Shown in pieces: positions 40,471 to 48,837 of a stretch of 48,837 nt of DNA; the first letter of the stretch is position 1; every line of letters begins with the position of its first letter. The DNA lies in the NCBI GenBank assembly GCA_944321505.1, contig CALULN010000007.1:1-48837 (forward strand). The letters are read 5' to 3'. The notes beneath the pieces were generated by a model. It was given only the letters and a program-made list of their open reading frames with translations. It made no database searches and had not been told where the DNA came from. The stretch is from Candidatus Methanomethylophilaceae archaeon (GTDB lineage Archaea; Thermoplasmatota; Thermoplasmata; Methanomassiliicoccales; Methanomethylophilaceae). Made by a program: the position numbers and the translations under genes.

Positions 40471-43384
40471 ATCCCTGAACGCCGAGCAGTGCCGCATAGC
40501 CGAGACCGTCGACGGCCTGGTGAGGGTGGATGCCGGCCCCGGCACCGGCAAGACCCACACCTTGGTGGAGAGGTACATGCGCATCGTCGGCGGAGGTGTG
40601 CCTCCGGCAGACGTGCTGATGGTCACCTTCACCAACAATGCCGCTCAGGAGATGGGCGACCGTCTCCGTAACCGCATAAAGGAGGAGGCCGACTCGCTCC
40701 GCGACTGCGATCCCGACCGCTCCGAGGAGCTGATGCGGATGATCCCGGAGGTCAGGACGTCCACCTTCGACTCCTACTGCTCCCGCATCGTACGCAGCAA
40801 CTCGGATGCGGTGAGCGACTTCTTCGGGTTGGAGCACCGTCTGTCCCGGAGCGCTGTGCTGGAGTCCAACGAAACCTTGAACAAGGAGCATTTCGCAGCG
40901 TTCTACACCTCCTTCATGGCAGAGCATGCCTCCTGGTACCCAGATCTGTCCGCTCTCGCAGCCGGGCACGAGAGGGAGCTATACAATCTCATCGAACTCC
41001 TCATGTCCAGGGGGATCATACCGCTGAAGGACTACGACTGGTTCCTGGACGGGATGGACAGGCTGAAGGGCGACCCTGAGAAGGTCGCCCGCCGCATAAG
41101 CGAAGCCTTCGGTCGCGATTTGTTGAAAAATCTCGTTGAAAAAGAGCGTGGGAAATACTATCCTCCCGATGAAGATGCGGATTTTGATGATCAGGCCAAG
41201 GAAGCCGCATACGAGAACCGCAGGGATCTGATCAACTTCATCCACGACGTATACTACGGCTACATCGCCCGCTCGGTGCGGGACAACCGCCTCACGTTCG
41301 ACCTCACCGCCCTGTTCGCCTTCGTGTCGCTGTACGGCAGCGCCGAGTGCAGGGCATCATCATCCGTGCGGTACCTGATGGTGGACGAGTTCCAGGACAC
41401 CAACGAGATGCAGATGATGATCTGCCTGATGCTGCTGAAGGATCCCAACCTCTGCGCCGTAGGCGATTGGAAGCAGGGGATCTACGGATTCCGCAACGCA
41501 ACTGTGGATAACATCATCCGCTTCGGTGAGAAGGTCCGCTCCCTCGCCAGGCTGCTGAACGCCGACGGCGAGGAGAGAGTGGTGCCGGCCTTCCGCTCCA
41601 TGCAGGAGGAATCCATCTCGATGCGCGTCAACTACCGCAGCTCGTCACTCGTTCTGGAGAAGGCGTTCGCCGCTCTGGAGGCAAAGGGAGCAGATACAGA
41701 TCCGCATGAGAGCTACGGTAACGACGTCACCTTCCTCGAAGCGGATAACGGCGATTTCGACGGACACACCCGCTTCGAGGCCTACACATGGGGTGACAGG
41801 GAGCTCGAGGCCATAATCGACCAGATCACCATGTACGTGGGGAGCGGGGAATACCGCATCCGCGACGGCGAAGGCTACCGTGCCCCTAGATTCGGCGACA
41901 TCGCCGTGCTGTTCAAGACCACAAAAATGTGCAACAAGATGTACAATCTGATGCAGAAGGCGGGGATCCCGGTGTTCCTTCAGGGGGATCTCGACATCAT
42001 GTCCTCTGTCCCCGGCAAGCTGGCACTCGCCTGGCTCAGGTATGTGAACGACGAATCCGACCGCAGGGGGCTCAACACCATCCTCACCCACCTGGGATTC
42101 TCCATGGCGCAGATCGACCATATGCGCAGGGAGGCCAGGGAGAACGCCGAAACCGGTGGCAAGCGTTCGGACGCGTATCCGGCTTTCATAACCGATCAGC
42201 GCAAGTATCTCCTGCGCAGGAAGAAGCGCCCCAACGACCTGCTGACGTCCATCTTCGCATTCCACGGCATCGGCCAGGATGACCCTGTCGAAGCGGACAT
42301 CGCGCAGGCCATCATCAGGGTCGTTTCGTCATCCTTCTCCGGTTCGCTGGTCACAATACCGGACATTATCCGCATGATGGAGCAGGACATCGCCGGCGGC
42401 ACGACGTACAATGTGGACGCATTGCCGGACAGGGATGCTGTGGTGGTCCAGACCATGCACAAGTCCAAGGGATTGGAGTACCCGATAGTCATCGTCGGAG
42501 GACTGAACCAGAGAGTCATGCCGTCTGTCCCCAAACCCGACGGCATCTTCTCCTTCCACGAGGACGAAGGGGTGCGCATCTGCAATGTCCTGGTCAGGTC
42601 GGGGGAGGATGTCGCCATCTGTCCCTCTTGGAATTCGGTGCTGATCAGGAAGACCCGGGTCGGCGGCTACGACGAGGAGCGGAGGGTGCTGTTCGTCGCG
42701 CTATCGAGGGCGAAGCAGTACATCACCATAACATCCAGCAAAAGCCAGTCGAGATTCTTCAGCCATTTCAAAGCGGTCGAAAAAGGTCAGGTCGACGACT
42801 TCCCGATGCCCTGCCCTCTGCCGAGGCATTCGGGAGACGCCGGAATGTCCCGGCCGCCGGAGATCCCCGAGTACCGCCGCCGCAGGGTAACACTGGCGGT
42901 GCATGACCTGATGACCTATGTTCCGGCTCACGACCTGGTGGGGGACGACTCCCCCCGCGGGAAGGAGTACGGGACCATGGTCCACTCCGCCGCCGAGGTC
43001 ATGGCCATGGGAGGGGAGGCCCCGGACATCCCCGAGGCACCGCGCATCAGGGAGGTCCTCTCCTCCCTGGACGGAGCGGACCTGATCGTCGAGAGGGAGT
43101 GCGCTCTGCCGCTGGGCAGGGTGACCGTCAGGGGCATCATCGATCTGCTCGCAATATGGCCCGACAGGGCGGAGGTTCACGATTGGAAGACCGACTTCGA
43201 CGACCGCAACCGGGACTCCTACCGCATCCAGCTGAGCGTGTACGCCAGGGTCGTCGAGAGCGTGCTGAAGCGTCCGGTGAGGTGCTTCGTGCAGTACGTC
43301 TCCAGAGGCGTCACGGAGGAGGTGGGCCCCATGTCCGCGGATGAGCTCCGCCGCCTGGCCGAGGAGCATCTGGATGAACGGTGA
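40460..43384 (+). CDS. AddA-like UvrD-family helicase-nuclease
   Basis: 974 residues. Superfamily 1A motifs: Walker A DAGPGTGKTHTLVERYM (~18-34), motif II LMVDEFQDTNEMQM, motif III VGDWKQGIYGFRNA, motif V MHKSKGLEYPIVIVGGLN, motif VI RRVLFVALSRAK. A C-terminal PD-(D/E)XK nuclease reads GIIDLLAIWPDRAEVHDWKT, then QLSVYARVV. This is the AddA layout. ATG at 40460 is preceded by GGGGTGAAGAGG. Archaea more often use HerA-NurA for end resection, so an AddAB-like pair is notable and may be of bacterial origin. Confidence 0.88.
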   Translation: MSLESLNAEQCRIAETVDGLVRVDAGPGTGKTHTLVERYMRIVGGGVPPADVLMVTFTNNAAQEMGDRLRNRIKEEADSLRDCDPDRSEELMRMIPEVRTSTFDSYCSRIVRSNSDAVSDFFGLEHRLSRSAVLESNETLNKEHFAAFYTSFMAEHASWYPDLSALAAGHERELYNLIELLMSRGIIPLKDYDWFLDGMDRLKGDPEKVARRISEAFGRDLLKNLVEKERGKYYPPDEDADFDDQAKEAAYENRRDLINFIHDVYYGYIARSVRDNRLTFDLTALFAFVSLYGSAECRASSSVRYLMVDEFQDTNEMQMMICLMLLKDPNLCAVGDWKQGIYGFRNATVDNIIRFGEKVRSLARLLNADGEERVVPAFRSMQEESISMRVNYRSSSLVLEKAFAALEAKGADTDPHESYGNDVTFLEADNGDFDGHTRFEAYTWGDRELEAIIDQITMYVGSGEYRIRDGEGYRAPRFGDIAVLFKTTKMCNKMYNLMQKAGIPVFLQGDLDIMSSVPGKLALAWLRYVNDESDRRGLNTILTHLGFSMAQIDHMRREARENAETGGKRSDAYPAFITDQRKYLLRRKKRPNDLLTSIFAFHGIGQDDPVEADIAQAIIRVVSSSFSGSLVTIPDIIRMMEQDIAGGTTYNVDALPDRDAVVVQTMHKSKGLEYPIVIVGGLNQRVMPSVPKPDGIFSFHEDEGVRICNVLVRSGEDVAICPSWNSVLIRKTRVGGYDEERRVLFVALSRAKQYITITSSKSQSRFFSHFKAVEKGQVDDFPMPCPLPRHSGDAGMSRPPEIPEYRRRRVTLAVHDLMTYVPAHDLVGDDSPRGKEYGTMVHSAAEVMAMGGEAPDIPEAPRIREVLSSLDGADLIVERECALPLGRVTVRGIIDLLAIWPDRAEVHDWKTDFDDRNRDSYRIQLSVYARVVESVLKRPVRCFVQYVSRGVTEEVGPMSADELRRLAEEHLDER

Positions 43385-43426
43385 GCCCGACCCCACCAAT
43401 TATATAACCAAGGCAGATACACGGCC

Positions 43427-45973
43427 ATGGGATTCACCGAAGGCCTGACCTCCGCCGAGGTCCGCGAGAGGATCGCGGCGGGACAGGTCAACTCCTCCAA
43501 GCAGCGGACCAGCAGGTCCTACGGAGAGATCGTAGTCAAGAACGTCTGCACGGGCTTCAACCTGCTCCTGTTTATCCTGGGCGCCGCCTTCATCGTGCTG
43601 GGCATCCTCCAGAACGACAAGGGGCAGTTCCTCAACGCCCTGGCCACCGTGGGGATCATCGTCATGAACATCCTCATCGCCACCGCTCAGGAGATCAAGG
43701 CCAAGCGCAGGCTGGACAGGATCGCCCTGCTGCTGAGGCCCAAGGTCACGGTGGTCCGCGACGGCATCGAGGTCGTCATCGACCAGGCGGAGGTGGTCAA
43801 GGACGATGTGGTGGTCCTGAGGTCCGGCGACCAGGCCCTCGTGGACGGCGACCTCACCTTCGACGACTACCTGGAGATGGACGAATCCCTCCTGACCGGG
43901 GAGTCCCGCACCGTGAGGAAGAGGGCCGGCGAGAGGATCTACTCCGGTTCCTTCTGCGTCGCCGGCGAGGGGACCTACAGGGTCGACGCCTTCGGACAGG
44001 ACTCCTTTGCCTCGCAGATGCTGGCCAGCGCCCGCAGGCACGTGGACAAGAAGACGCCCCTGCAGATGGAGACCAACACCATCACGGTCATGCTCATGGT
44101 CCTGGCCGCGGTGTACATCGTATTCAACATCGTCTACACCCTGCTGTTCGGCAGGGGTGCCGACGACTGGGTGGGAAAGCTCCTGGAGGATTCCGCCGTC
44201 ATCCTGGACATCGTGCCCATCGCATTGTTCCTGCTCATCGTCATCACCTACATGATCGCGGCCATCAGGATGGCCGACACCGGAGTGCTCCTGCAGAACT
44301 CCAGCTCGGTGGAGTCCATCAGCCATGTGGACACCATCTGCATGGACAAGACCGGCACCATAACCACCAACCGCCTGAGGTTCAGGGAGGAGGTCCCTCT
44401 GGGGGATGACGATGTCAGGGACACCGTCGCCAAGTACCTGGGTTCCAGCGGCAGCGTCAACCGCACGTACGAGGCCCTCAGGGATCAATACGGCGCTGTG
44501 CCCTGCGAGACCCTCCAGGAGATAAGGTTCACATCGGATAGGAAGTTCTCCGCCGCCAAGTTCGTCGATTCCGGAGAGGTCCGCACCGTCTTCATGGGAG
44601 CCGCCAATGTGCTCGGACCGCGTTTCGAGGGCTGCCCCCAGCTGGAGGCGCTGGTCAGCGACCGCTCCTCCAAGGGCTACAGGACATTGGTCATGGGGGA
44701 GCATGACGGTGACATCGACATCGAGGCTGACGGATTCGCCATCCCGTCCCTCAGGCCGATAGCGCTGTTCGTGATCGAGGACGACGTCCGTCCCGACTGC
44801 CGCCGCATAATAGACGAGTTCATGGAGCACGGAACGGAGCTGAAGGTCATCTCCGGCGACGACCCCGTTACCGTGGACGCCCTGTTCAGGGCAGCAGGCA
44901 TCCCGGGGGAGAGAGTCATCGTCTCCGGCGACGAGCTGTCCTCACTCCAGGGAGAGGAGAAGTCCGAGCGCATACTGGAGGCCAACATATTCGGCAGGAT
45001 GAGGCCGGAGCAGAAGGAGGAGGTCATCGACACCCTCAAGGCCAACGGCCGCTACGTCGCCATGGTGGGCGACGGGGTGAACGACGTCAAATCCCTGAAG
45101 AGGGCCAACGTGGGCATCGCCCTTGAGAGCGGCAGCGGAGCCGCCAGGAGCGTCGCCGACATGGTCCTGGTGAAGGACGACTTCTCCACCCTGCCGAAGG
45201 CGGTCATCGAGGGGAAGAGGACCGTCTCCGGGATGCGCGACATCCTCAAAATCTACATCTCACGCAACATCACCATGGCCATCCTCATCGCCATGACGCT
45301 CATCGTCCTCGGTTCGACGCCCTTCAACCCCATACAGAACGTCTACTACGCCCTGCTGTCCGTTTCGGGGTCCGCGTTCTTCATGGCCATATGGGCCCGT
45401 CCCTCGGACAACTCAGACCTCATACTCCCGGCGGTTCTCAGGTACGTCCTGCCCACGGCGGTCTCGATCGCCGTCATGGGATTGGCGGTGTTCGCCGCCG
45501 CAGGCATCCTGCTGGACAACGGCATCATAAGCATCGCGGCGGACGGTAGCATGTGGAACGACCCGACCCGCCACATCGACGAGGCCTACGCAAGCGGGCT
45601 CAGCGTGCTGTTCCTGACCCTGTGCGGGATACTGCAGCTGCTGGTCGTGGTGCCGTACTTCCGCTTATTCAGCGCCGACGGCTCACGCAGCGACGACTTC
45701 AAGCCCATGGTCCTGATGGTCCTGCTGCTGGTCCTTGCCTTCGCCTGCTACAACGTCGACGTCGTGGTCAACCTGATGTCCATACCGAGGATCCCCGTTG
45801 AGCAGCAGCTGCTGATGCTGGCCCTGGCTGTCGTCTGGCTCGGAGTCCAGCGCGCCCTGCTCAAATGGAAGGCGTTGGACCGCATCGATGTGATCGTTCA
45901 GAAGGTCTACCGCCATGCCCTCGAGCGCAACCGCAGGAAGGAGGCGGAGGCCGAGCGCGCAGCCTCACAGTGA
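43427..45973 (+). CDS. P-type cation ATPase, CtpE-like
   Basis: 848 residues. An N-terminal GLTSAEVRERIAAGQVN-type actuator lead, TGES loop in LLTGESRTV, phosphorylation motif CMDKTGTITTN, hinge GDGVNDVKSLKRANVGIAL, and about ten membrane helices. There is no heavy-metal-binding domain and no CPC motif. The M4 segment reads DIVPIALFLLIVITYMI, lacking the PEGL of classic Ca2+ pumps. The overall pattern is closest to mycobacterial CtpE (Ca2+ uptake), so divalent or alkali cations are plausible. TATA-like AATTATATAACC ~24 bp before the ATG predicts a leaderless mRNA. Overlaps the convergent surface-protein gene by 9 bp. Confidence 0.88.
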   Translation: MGFTEGLTSAEVRERIAAGQVNSSKQRTSRSYGEIVVKNVCTGFNLLLFILGAAFIVLGILQNDKGQFLNALATVGIIVMNILIATAQEIKAKRRLDRIALLLRPKVTVVRDGIEVVIDQAEVVKDDVVVLRSGDQALVDGDLTFDDYLEMDESLLTGESRTVRKRAGERIYSGSFCVAGEGTYRVDAFGQDSFASQMLASARRHVDKKTPLQMETNTITVMLMVLAAVYIVFNIVYTLLFGRGADDWVGKLLEDSAVILDIVPIALFLLIVITYMIAAIRMADTGVLLQNSSSVESISHVDTICMDKTGTITTNRLRFREEVPLGDDDVRDTVAKYLGSSGSVNRTYEALRDQYGAVPCETLQEIRFTSDRKFSAAKFVDSGEVRTVFMGAANVLGPRFEGCPQLEALVSDRSSKGYRTLVMGEHDGDIDIEADGFAIPSLRPIALFVIEDDVRPDCRRIIDEFMEHGTELKVISGDDPVTVDALFRAAGIPGERVIVSGDELSSLQGEEKSERILEANIFGRMRPEQKEEVIDTLKANGRYVAMVGDGVNDVKSLKRANVGIALESGSGAARSVADMVLVKDDFSTLPKAVIEGKRTVSGMRDILKIYISRNITMAILIAMTLIVLGSTPFNPIQNVYYALLSVSGSAFFMAIWARPSDNSDLILPAVLRYVLPTAVSIAVMGLAVFAAAGILLDNGIISIAADGSMWNDPTRHIDEAYASGLSVLFLTLCGILQLLVVVPYFRLFSADGSRSDDFKPMVLMVLLLVLAFACYNVDVVVNLMSIPRIPVEQQLLMLALAVVWLGVQRALLKWKALDRIDVIVQKVYRHALERNRRKEAEAERAASQ

Positions 45974-47602
45974 CCTCATGTTGAAGATGAGCAGCGCCCC
46001 CGCGGCGATGGCCGTGACGGCCATGGTGGCTGCGGCGATGACGGCCGAGCCGTCGGGAGCCGACGCGTCGTAGAGGCGGACGGTGCATCCGGAGAAAGCC
46101 ATCAGGCTCCAGTCGAACTCCGGGATGACGGTGAGCACCTGTCCGTCAAGAGTCGCCGTGCACCCTGTGCATTCCAATCCTATGGGTGTGTCCCCGGCAT
46201 CGATGACGATGCCGTATGCCGTGCCTCCGGGCAGGACGGGGGAATCCGAGCCGATGACTGCGAACCTGCCTTCGAAGGCGCTGTCGGACGTCACCGCCAG
46301 TGCCGCCGCAGCCACAGGCTCCGGCAATACTCCGTCGGTCCAGTATCCGCTGGACGTCACCTGCGAATAGGATTCCGCTGCCGCATCACGGTCCACCGTC
46401 TCGAATCCCACGCCATCGAGCGGGGACAGGGCTATGCATCCTTCCGCCGCGCAGCCGCCTCCATCCGGGAGGAGGGTTGTCCTGTCCGGATCGGAACCGA
46501 CGATGGACAGGTGGACGGAGCAGGAAGAGGCCGTTCCGAAGGTGGCCGTTCCCGACCCTTCACCGAAAGATGTGTATACGGTGCATCCCGCGACCGCCGT
46601 CCCTTCAGACGTGCCCGCTATGCCGCCGCATAGGGCAGTGCCTTCCGCAGCCGCCTCGGCGGAAAGGGAGCCGTATACGGAGCATCCTGCGGCCCTGGAG
46701 TACTCAGCCTCTCCTGCGACGCATCCTGCGGTCGCCGACATCCCGGAGGCAAGGACGGACACATCGGTTCTGCAATAGGCGAAGGAGTCCCCGGCTGACC
46801 TTGCGCTGAGGCCTCCGGCGAATGTCTCCCCGTCGGATGCTGCAGAGTGCACCATGCCGGATGATTCGCAGAGCAGCATCCTGCACTGCTGCGATACGCA
46901 GACCATCCCTCCTGATTCCGAATCCGTGCCGCCGGTCGAAGCGGTCAGCGCGTCCGTCCGGACATCGGTGAAGAGGGTGGAGGATGCGAACGAGGCCAGC
47001 GGCGCGCTGCGCGCCTGTCCTCCGTCGGATGCCATGGAGGAGAACGTCCCCTCGACAGTCAGATCGGTCACCGACGCTGATTCAAGGGATGAGAACAGCG
47101 AAGCGGTGCCGTACGCGTTTATGACGACCCCGGCGATGCTGTGGCCGTCGCCGTCGAGGCTTCCGGAGAAGGACGTCCCCATCGGCTTGATGTTGGAGCC
47201 CAGGGGCACTGTCAGAGTGCAATCGCATGTGACCGCGAAGGTCCCGAAGATCCCGCCGTCGATCAACGACATCACCGTGCATCCGCCTGTCCTGTCCACG
47301 GTGGCGGTCCCGTCGACCAGTCCGTGAACCTTCCCGCCGGAAACGATCGAATCTCCCCTGTCCGAAGAGACCAGGATGGAATCGCCGTCATGCTTCACGG
47401 TCACCGTGGCGGTCTCCGCAGGAGTCGGGAGGACGATGTCTGCGGTGAGGACGTACCTGCCGTCCGGATCGGGGTCCTGCCATACCGCGAGAAGCGTCTC
47501 GGCGTCCCCGATGGGTGCCGGTGCGTCCGTCGCGCAGGCCCCGGCCGCCAGCAATGGCAGGACGAGGAGTATCGGGATCGCGACGGCGAGGCGGAGGTCC
47601 AT
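45965..47602 (-). CDS. Secreted, membrane-anchored surface protein with beta-solenoid-like repeats
   Basis: 545 residues: signal peptide (~1-24, ending near AAGACATDA), a Ser/Thr/Gly/Cys-rich body with short degenerate repeats of GGxxG and AGCxVYGS/T type (e.g. AAGCSVYGSLSAEA, VAGCTVYTSFGEGS), and a C-terminal helix (VIAAATMAVTAIAAGALLIF) followed by NMRSL as anchor. The GLUG-like or right-handed helix repeats suggest an adhesin-like extracellular protein. Cysteines are frequent, suggesting disulfides. No catalytic motif is seen. Confidence 0.75.
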   Translation of the reverse strand: MDLRLAVAIPILLVLPLLAAGACATDAPAPIGDAETLLAVWQDPDPDGRYVLTADIVLPTPAETATVTVKHDGDSILVSSDRGDSIVSGGKVHGLVDGTATVDRTGGCTVMSLIDGGIFGTFAVTCDCTLTVPLGSNIKPMGTSFSGSLDGDGHSIAGVVINAYGTASLFSSLESASVTDLTVEGTFSSMASDGGQARSAPLASFASSTLFTDVRTDALTASTGGTDSESGGMVCVSQQCRMLLCESSGMVHSAASDGETFAGGLSARSAGDSFAYCRTDVSVLASGMSATAGCVAGEAEYSRAAGCSVYGSLSAEAAAEGTALCGGIAGTSEGTAVAGCTVYTSFGEGSGTATFGTASSCSVHLSIVGSDPDRTTLLPDGGGCAAEGCIALSPLDGVGFETVDRDAAAESYSQVTSSGYWTDGVLPEPVAAAALAVTSDSAFEGRFAVIGSDSPVLPGGTAYGIVIDAGDTPIGLECTGCTATLDGQVLTVIPEFDWSLMAFSGCTVRLYDASAPDGSAVIAAATMAVTAIAAGALLIFNMRSL

Positions 47603-47667
47603 GCACTGATCAGGTGTTCCGCGGATTTAATGGGCAGGCTTATGCTCTCACCGCGCATTCACCGTTC

Positions 47668-47853
47668 ATGGCTCGCATAACGGCAGGCGGGAGCGTCATC
47701 GAGGGCGAGGGCAGGATATGCGACATCATGGCCTCCGCGGGCCTGCATGTGGATGCATACCTCTACATCATGGAGGGCGTTCCGGTGCCGTCCGACACCG
47801 TCGTATCCGGGGATGAGACCGTGGACGCCATCCGCGTCGCCTCAGGGGGATGA
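47668..47853 (+). CDS. Ubiquitin-like (ThiS/MoaD/SAMP) small protein ending in Gly-Gly
   Basis: 61 residues. Beta-grasp pattern: MARITAGGSVIEGEGRICD, then DAYLYIMEGVPVPSDTVV, and the C-terminus AIRVASGG, ending in the diagnostic di-glycine needed for E1-like adenylation. Such proteins carry sulfur to tRNA, thiamine or molybdopterin, or serve as protein modifiers (SAMPs). No E1 partner is in the window. The coding end lies inside a 31-bp sequence that is repeated 63 bp downstream. Confidence 0.82.
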   Translation: MARITAGGSVIEGEGRICDIMASAGLHVDAYLYIMEGVPVPSDTVVSGDETVDAIRVASGG

Positions 47854-47918
47854 CTAGATGGGAAAGAGCAAGAAGAGCAAAGCAGACACGCCATCCGCGT
47901 CGCCTCAGGGGGATGACT
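47825..47918. repeat. 31-bp direct repeat pair around the ubiquitin-like gene end
   Basis: The 31-bp sequence at 47825-47855, beginning ACGCCATCCGCGTCGCCTCA, recurs exactly at 47888-47918, with 32 bp between. Copy 1 encodes the di-glycine end and stop of the ubiquitin-like gene. Copy 2 contains the end and stop of the convergent cysteine-rich gene. A 63-bp insertion/duplication that pulled apart two formerly overlapping gene ends would explain it. Confidence 0.85.
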
Positions 47919-47929
47919 CTCTCTCGTAG
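47858..47929 (+). CDS. Possible 23-residue ORF created by the duplication
   Basis: The frame begins MGKSKKSKADTPSASPQGDD and ends in TAG. It begins 4 bp after the ubiquitin-like gene stop and partly translates repeat copy 2 in another frame. It is lysine-rich then acidic. There is no clear ribosome binding site of its own except GGGGGATGA in repeat copy 1. It is probably incidental. Confidence 0.2.
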   Translation: MGKSKKSKADTPSASPQGDDSLS

Positions 47930-48255
47930 ATCTCCGCCGCCTCATCGAACAGGCCGCCTATCCTGGGGTCGGTGCATTGGGTGATCCCCATCTCGCGCAT
48001 CCTGGCGATGACATGCTTGCATACGGCCGTATGGTGGATCATCAGGCAGTCCGAGCAGTCCCATACGGGGCCGAGCTTGGGGTTCTCCACGTATCTGCCG
48101 TATCTCGGGTCCTTGCATGGGAAGAAGGGGCAGTAGCAGAACGTGCAGTCCATCCCGTCATAATGGCAGGGGTAGTACTCGCAGCTCCTGTCGGGGCCGA
48201 TCCACCCCTTCTCGATCTCCCTGTTCACGCGGCTCTTGATGATGTCCAGGCCCAT
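47905..48255 (-). CDS. Cysteine-rich small metal-binding domain protein
   Basis: 116 residues. The core is SCEYYPCHYDGMDCTFCYCPFFPCKD and later VWDCSDCLMIHHTAVCKHV, with more than ten cysteines. This matches the archaeal 'cysteine-rich small domain' family (COG2158), probably binding Fe-S or zinc; in some methanogens such domains lie near cobalamin genes. ATG at 48255 was chosen; a TTG 21 bp upstream is also in frame. The last codons fall in repeat copy 2. Confidence 0.75.
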   Translation of the reverse strand: MGLDIIKSRVNREIEKGWIGPDRSCEYYPCHYDGMDCTFCYCPFFPCKDPRYGRYVENPKLGPVWDCSDCLMIHHTAVCKHVIARMREMGITQCTDPRIGGLFDEAAEIYERESSP

Positions 48256-48364
48256 GAGGCCATCATCACGTTGCAAGGCTAAATCACCCTCGCAGCGCTC
48301 TTCAGAAGGGTCCCCGGAAGCGGTATCAGCGGGTTATATCAACGTAGATTATGATACGGGGACC

Positions 48365-48837
48365 ATGGATACCACCGATGTTCAGCTGCCGCCGATAAAT
48401 CAGGACTGGCTTAAGCGGGCGAAGCGCCGCTACAACGCCACGTTCCTGGGGGGCGAGTTCGACAGGATACCGGTGGACCCGATGATGCTGGCCCATTCCA
48501 CCGTCGCCTGCGGATACACCATCCGCGACTTCTACGAGAAGCCGATCATGGCGGTGAAGTGCCTGGCCTACGCCCAGGAGGTGTACGACCTCCTGCCCGT
48601 CACCAAGTACTACTTCGCGCATCCGTGGCTGCCGGAGATGGGGATCAACCTGAGGGTGATGGACCTGACCGCTCCGGTGCCCACTAACACAATCGTGTCC
48701 GGGCCGGAGGACGTGGACCTCATCGAGATTCCCGACAAGAAGGAGGTCATGGGGGGCTACTCCTATGAGAGGCTCACAGGCGCTATGGATTACGTGAAGG
48801 CCAACATGCCCGACATGTTCGTCCCCCTCGCCTACTG
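48365..48837 (+). CDS. Uroporphyrinogen decarboxylase / MtaA-family protein (3' truncated)
   Basis: 157 residues are visible before the window ends. The fragment starts MDTTDVQLPPINQDWLKRAK and has FDRIPVDPMM, MAVKCLAYAQEVYDLL and VSGPEDVDLIEIPDK, the usual N-terminal pattern of UroD-fold methylcobamide:CoM methyltransferases. The zinc-binding residues would lie beyond the edge. In methylotrophic methanogens such proteins move methyl groups from corrinoid proteins to coenzyme M. TATA-like GGTTATATC lies ~27 bp before the ATG. Confidence 0.75.
   Translation, partial: MDTTDVQLPPINQDWLKRAKRRYNATFLGGEFDRIPVDPMMLAHSTVACGYTIRDFYEKPIMAVKCLAYAQEVYDLLPVTKYYFAHPWLPEMGINLRVMDLTAPVPTNTIVSGPEDVDLIEIPDKKEVMGGYSYERLTGAMDYVKANMPDMFVPLAY

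Noticed and set aside
45683-47680. Several frames on the plus strand opposite the surface protein, rich in Arg/Pro/Ser
   Set aside because: They mirror a codon-biased real gene that has a signal peptide and C-terminal anchor; no ribosome binding sites or motifs.
1-48837. tRNA, rRNA or other structured RNA genes
   Set aside because: No cloverleaf, rRNA core or recognisable riboswitch pattern was seen on either strand by reading; a covariance-model search could not be run.

Overview
The window reads as a chromosomal segment of a GC-rich methanogenic archaeon. It carries one complete gene set for coenzyme F430 (cfbA to cfbE), archaeal TATA boxes placed about 25 bp upstream of start codons (many transcripts look leaderless), GGAGGTGATC-like ribosome binding sites, and archaeal families such as FmdE, iron-sulfur flavoproteins and a rubredoxin-fused glutamate-synthase domain. 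A Methanomassiliicoccales (Thermoplasmata) methanogen is my best guess. That placement is inferred from gene style, because no rRNA or mcr gene is present.

Layout. 1-750: the end of an unknown gene and an inorganic pyrophosphatase. 750-4940: an accessory-looking patch with two AlbA_2 (Schlafen-type) DNA-binding/ATPase regulators, an iron-sulfur flavoprotein, 23-bp tandem repeats, a 19-bp inverted repeat flanking the first regulator, and an AT-rich palindrome-dense spacer. 4940-7200: a polar amino acid ABC importer with fused binding protein and permease. 7200-18130: a nickel/F430 island on the minus strand, with an ABC importer of the Fe3+/B12 class (two binding proteins, one frameshifted; an ATPase with a histidine-rich tail), an FmdE protein, the cfbC-A-E-D-B operon and a NikR-family regulator. 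Operators of the form GTGTTAC-N14-GTAATAC tie these units together. The regulator has lost all four canonical nickel ligands. 18230-24390: acetyltransferase, flavoprotein plus MFS transporter, a DUF4139-like protein, a glutamate-synthase-like oxidoreductase, and a small-protein/DUF2975/XRE operon.

24610-32658 is the most unusual locus. A nitrogenase-like enzyme has its Fe-protein (NifH) and NifD-like subunits in one polypeptide, followed by a NifK-like subunit and an ABC ATPase. Back to back with it lie a dockerin-bearing binding protein and two FecCD-type permeases. One long palindrome sits between the two promoters. Because a normal CfbC/CfbD pair is encoded elsewhere in the window, this second system should do something other than F430 synthesis. 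Its linkage to an importer suggests that it reduces an imported metal chelate, corrinoid or other ligand, or makes one.

32826-48837: a heterodimeric ABC exporter, a hotdog thioesterase, a zinc-ribbon membrane protein, a degenerate DnaQ-fold protein divergent from an AddB/AddA-like helicase-nuclease pair, a CtpE-like P-type ATPase, a secreted surface protein, a ubiquitin-like protein ending in Gly-Gly beside a local duplication, a cysteine-rich protein, and the start of a uroporphyrinogen-decarboxylase/MtaA-family gene.
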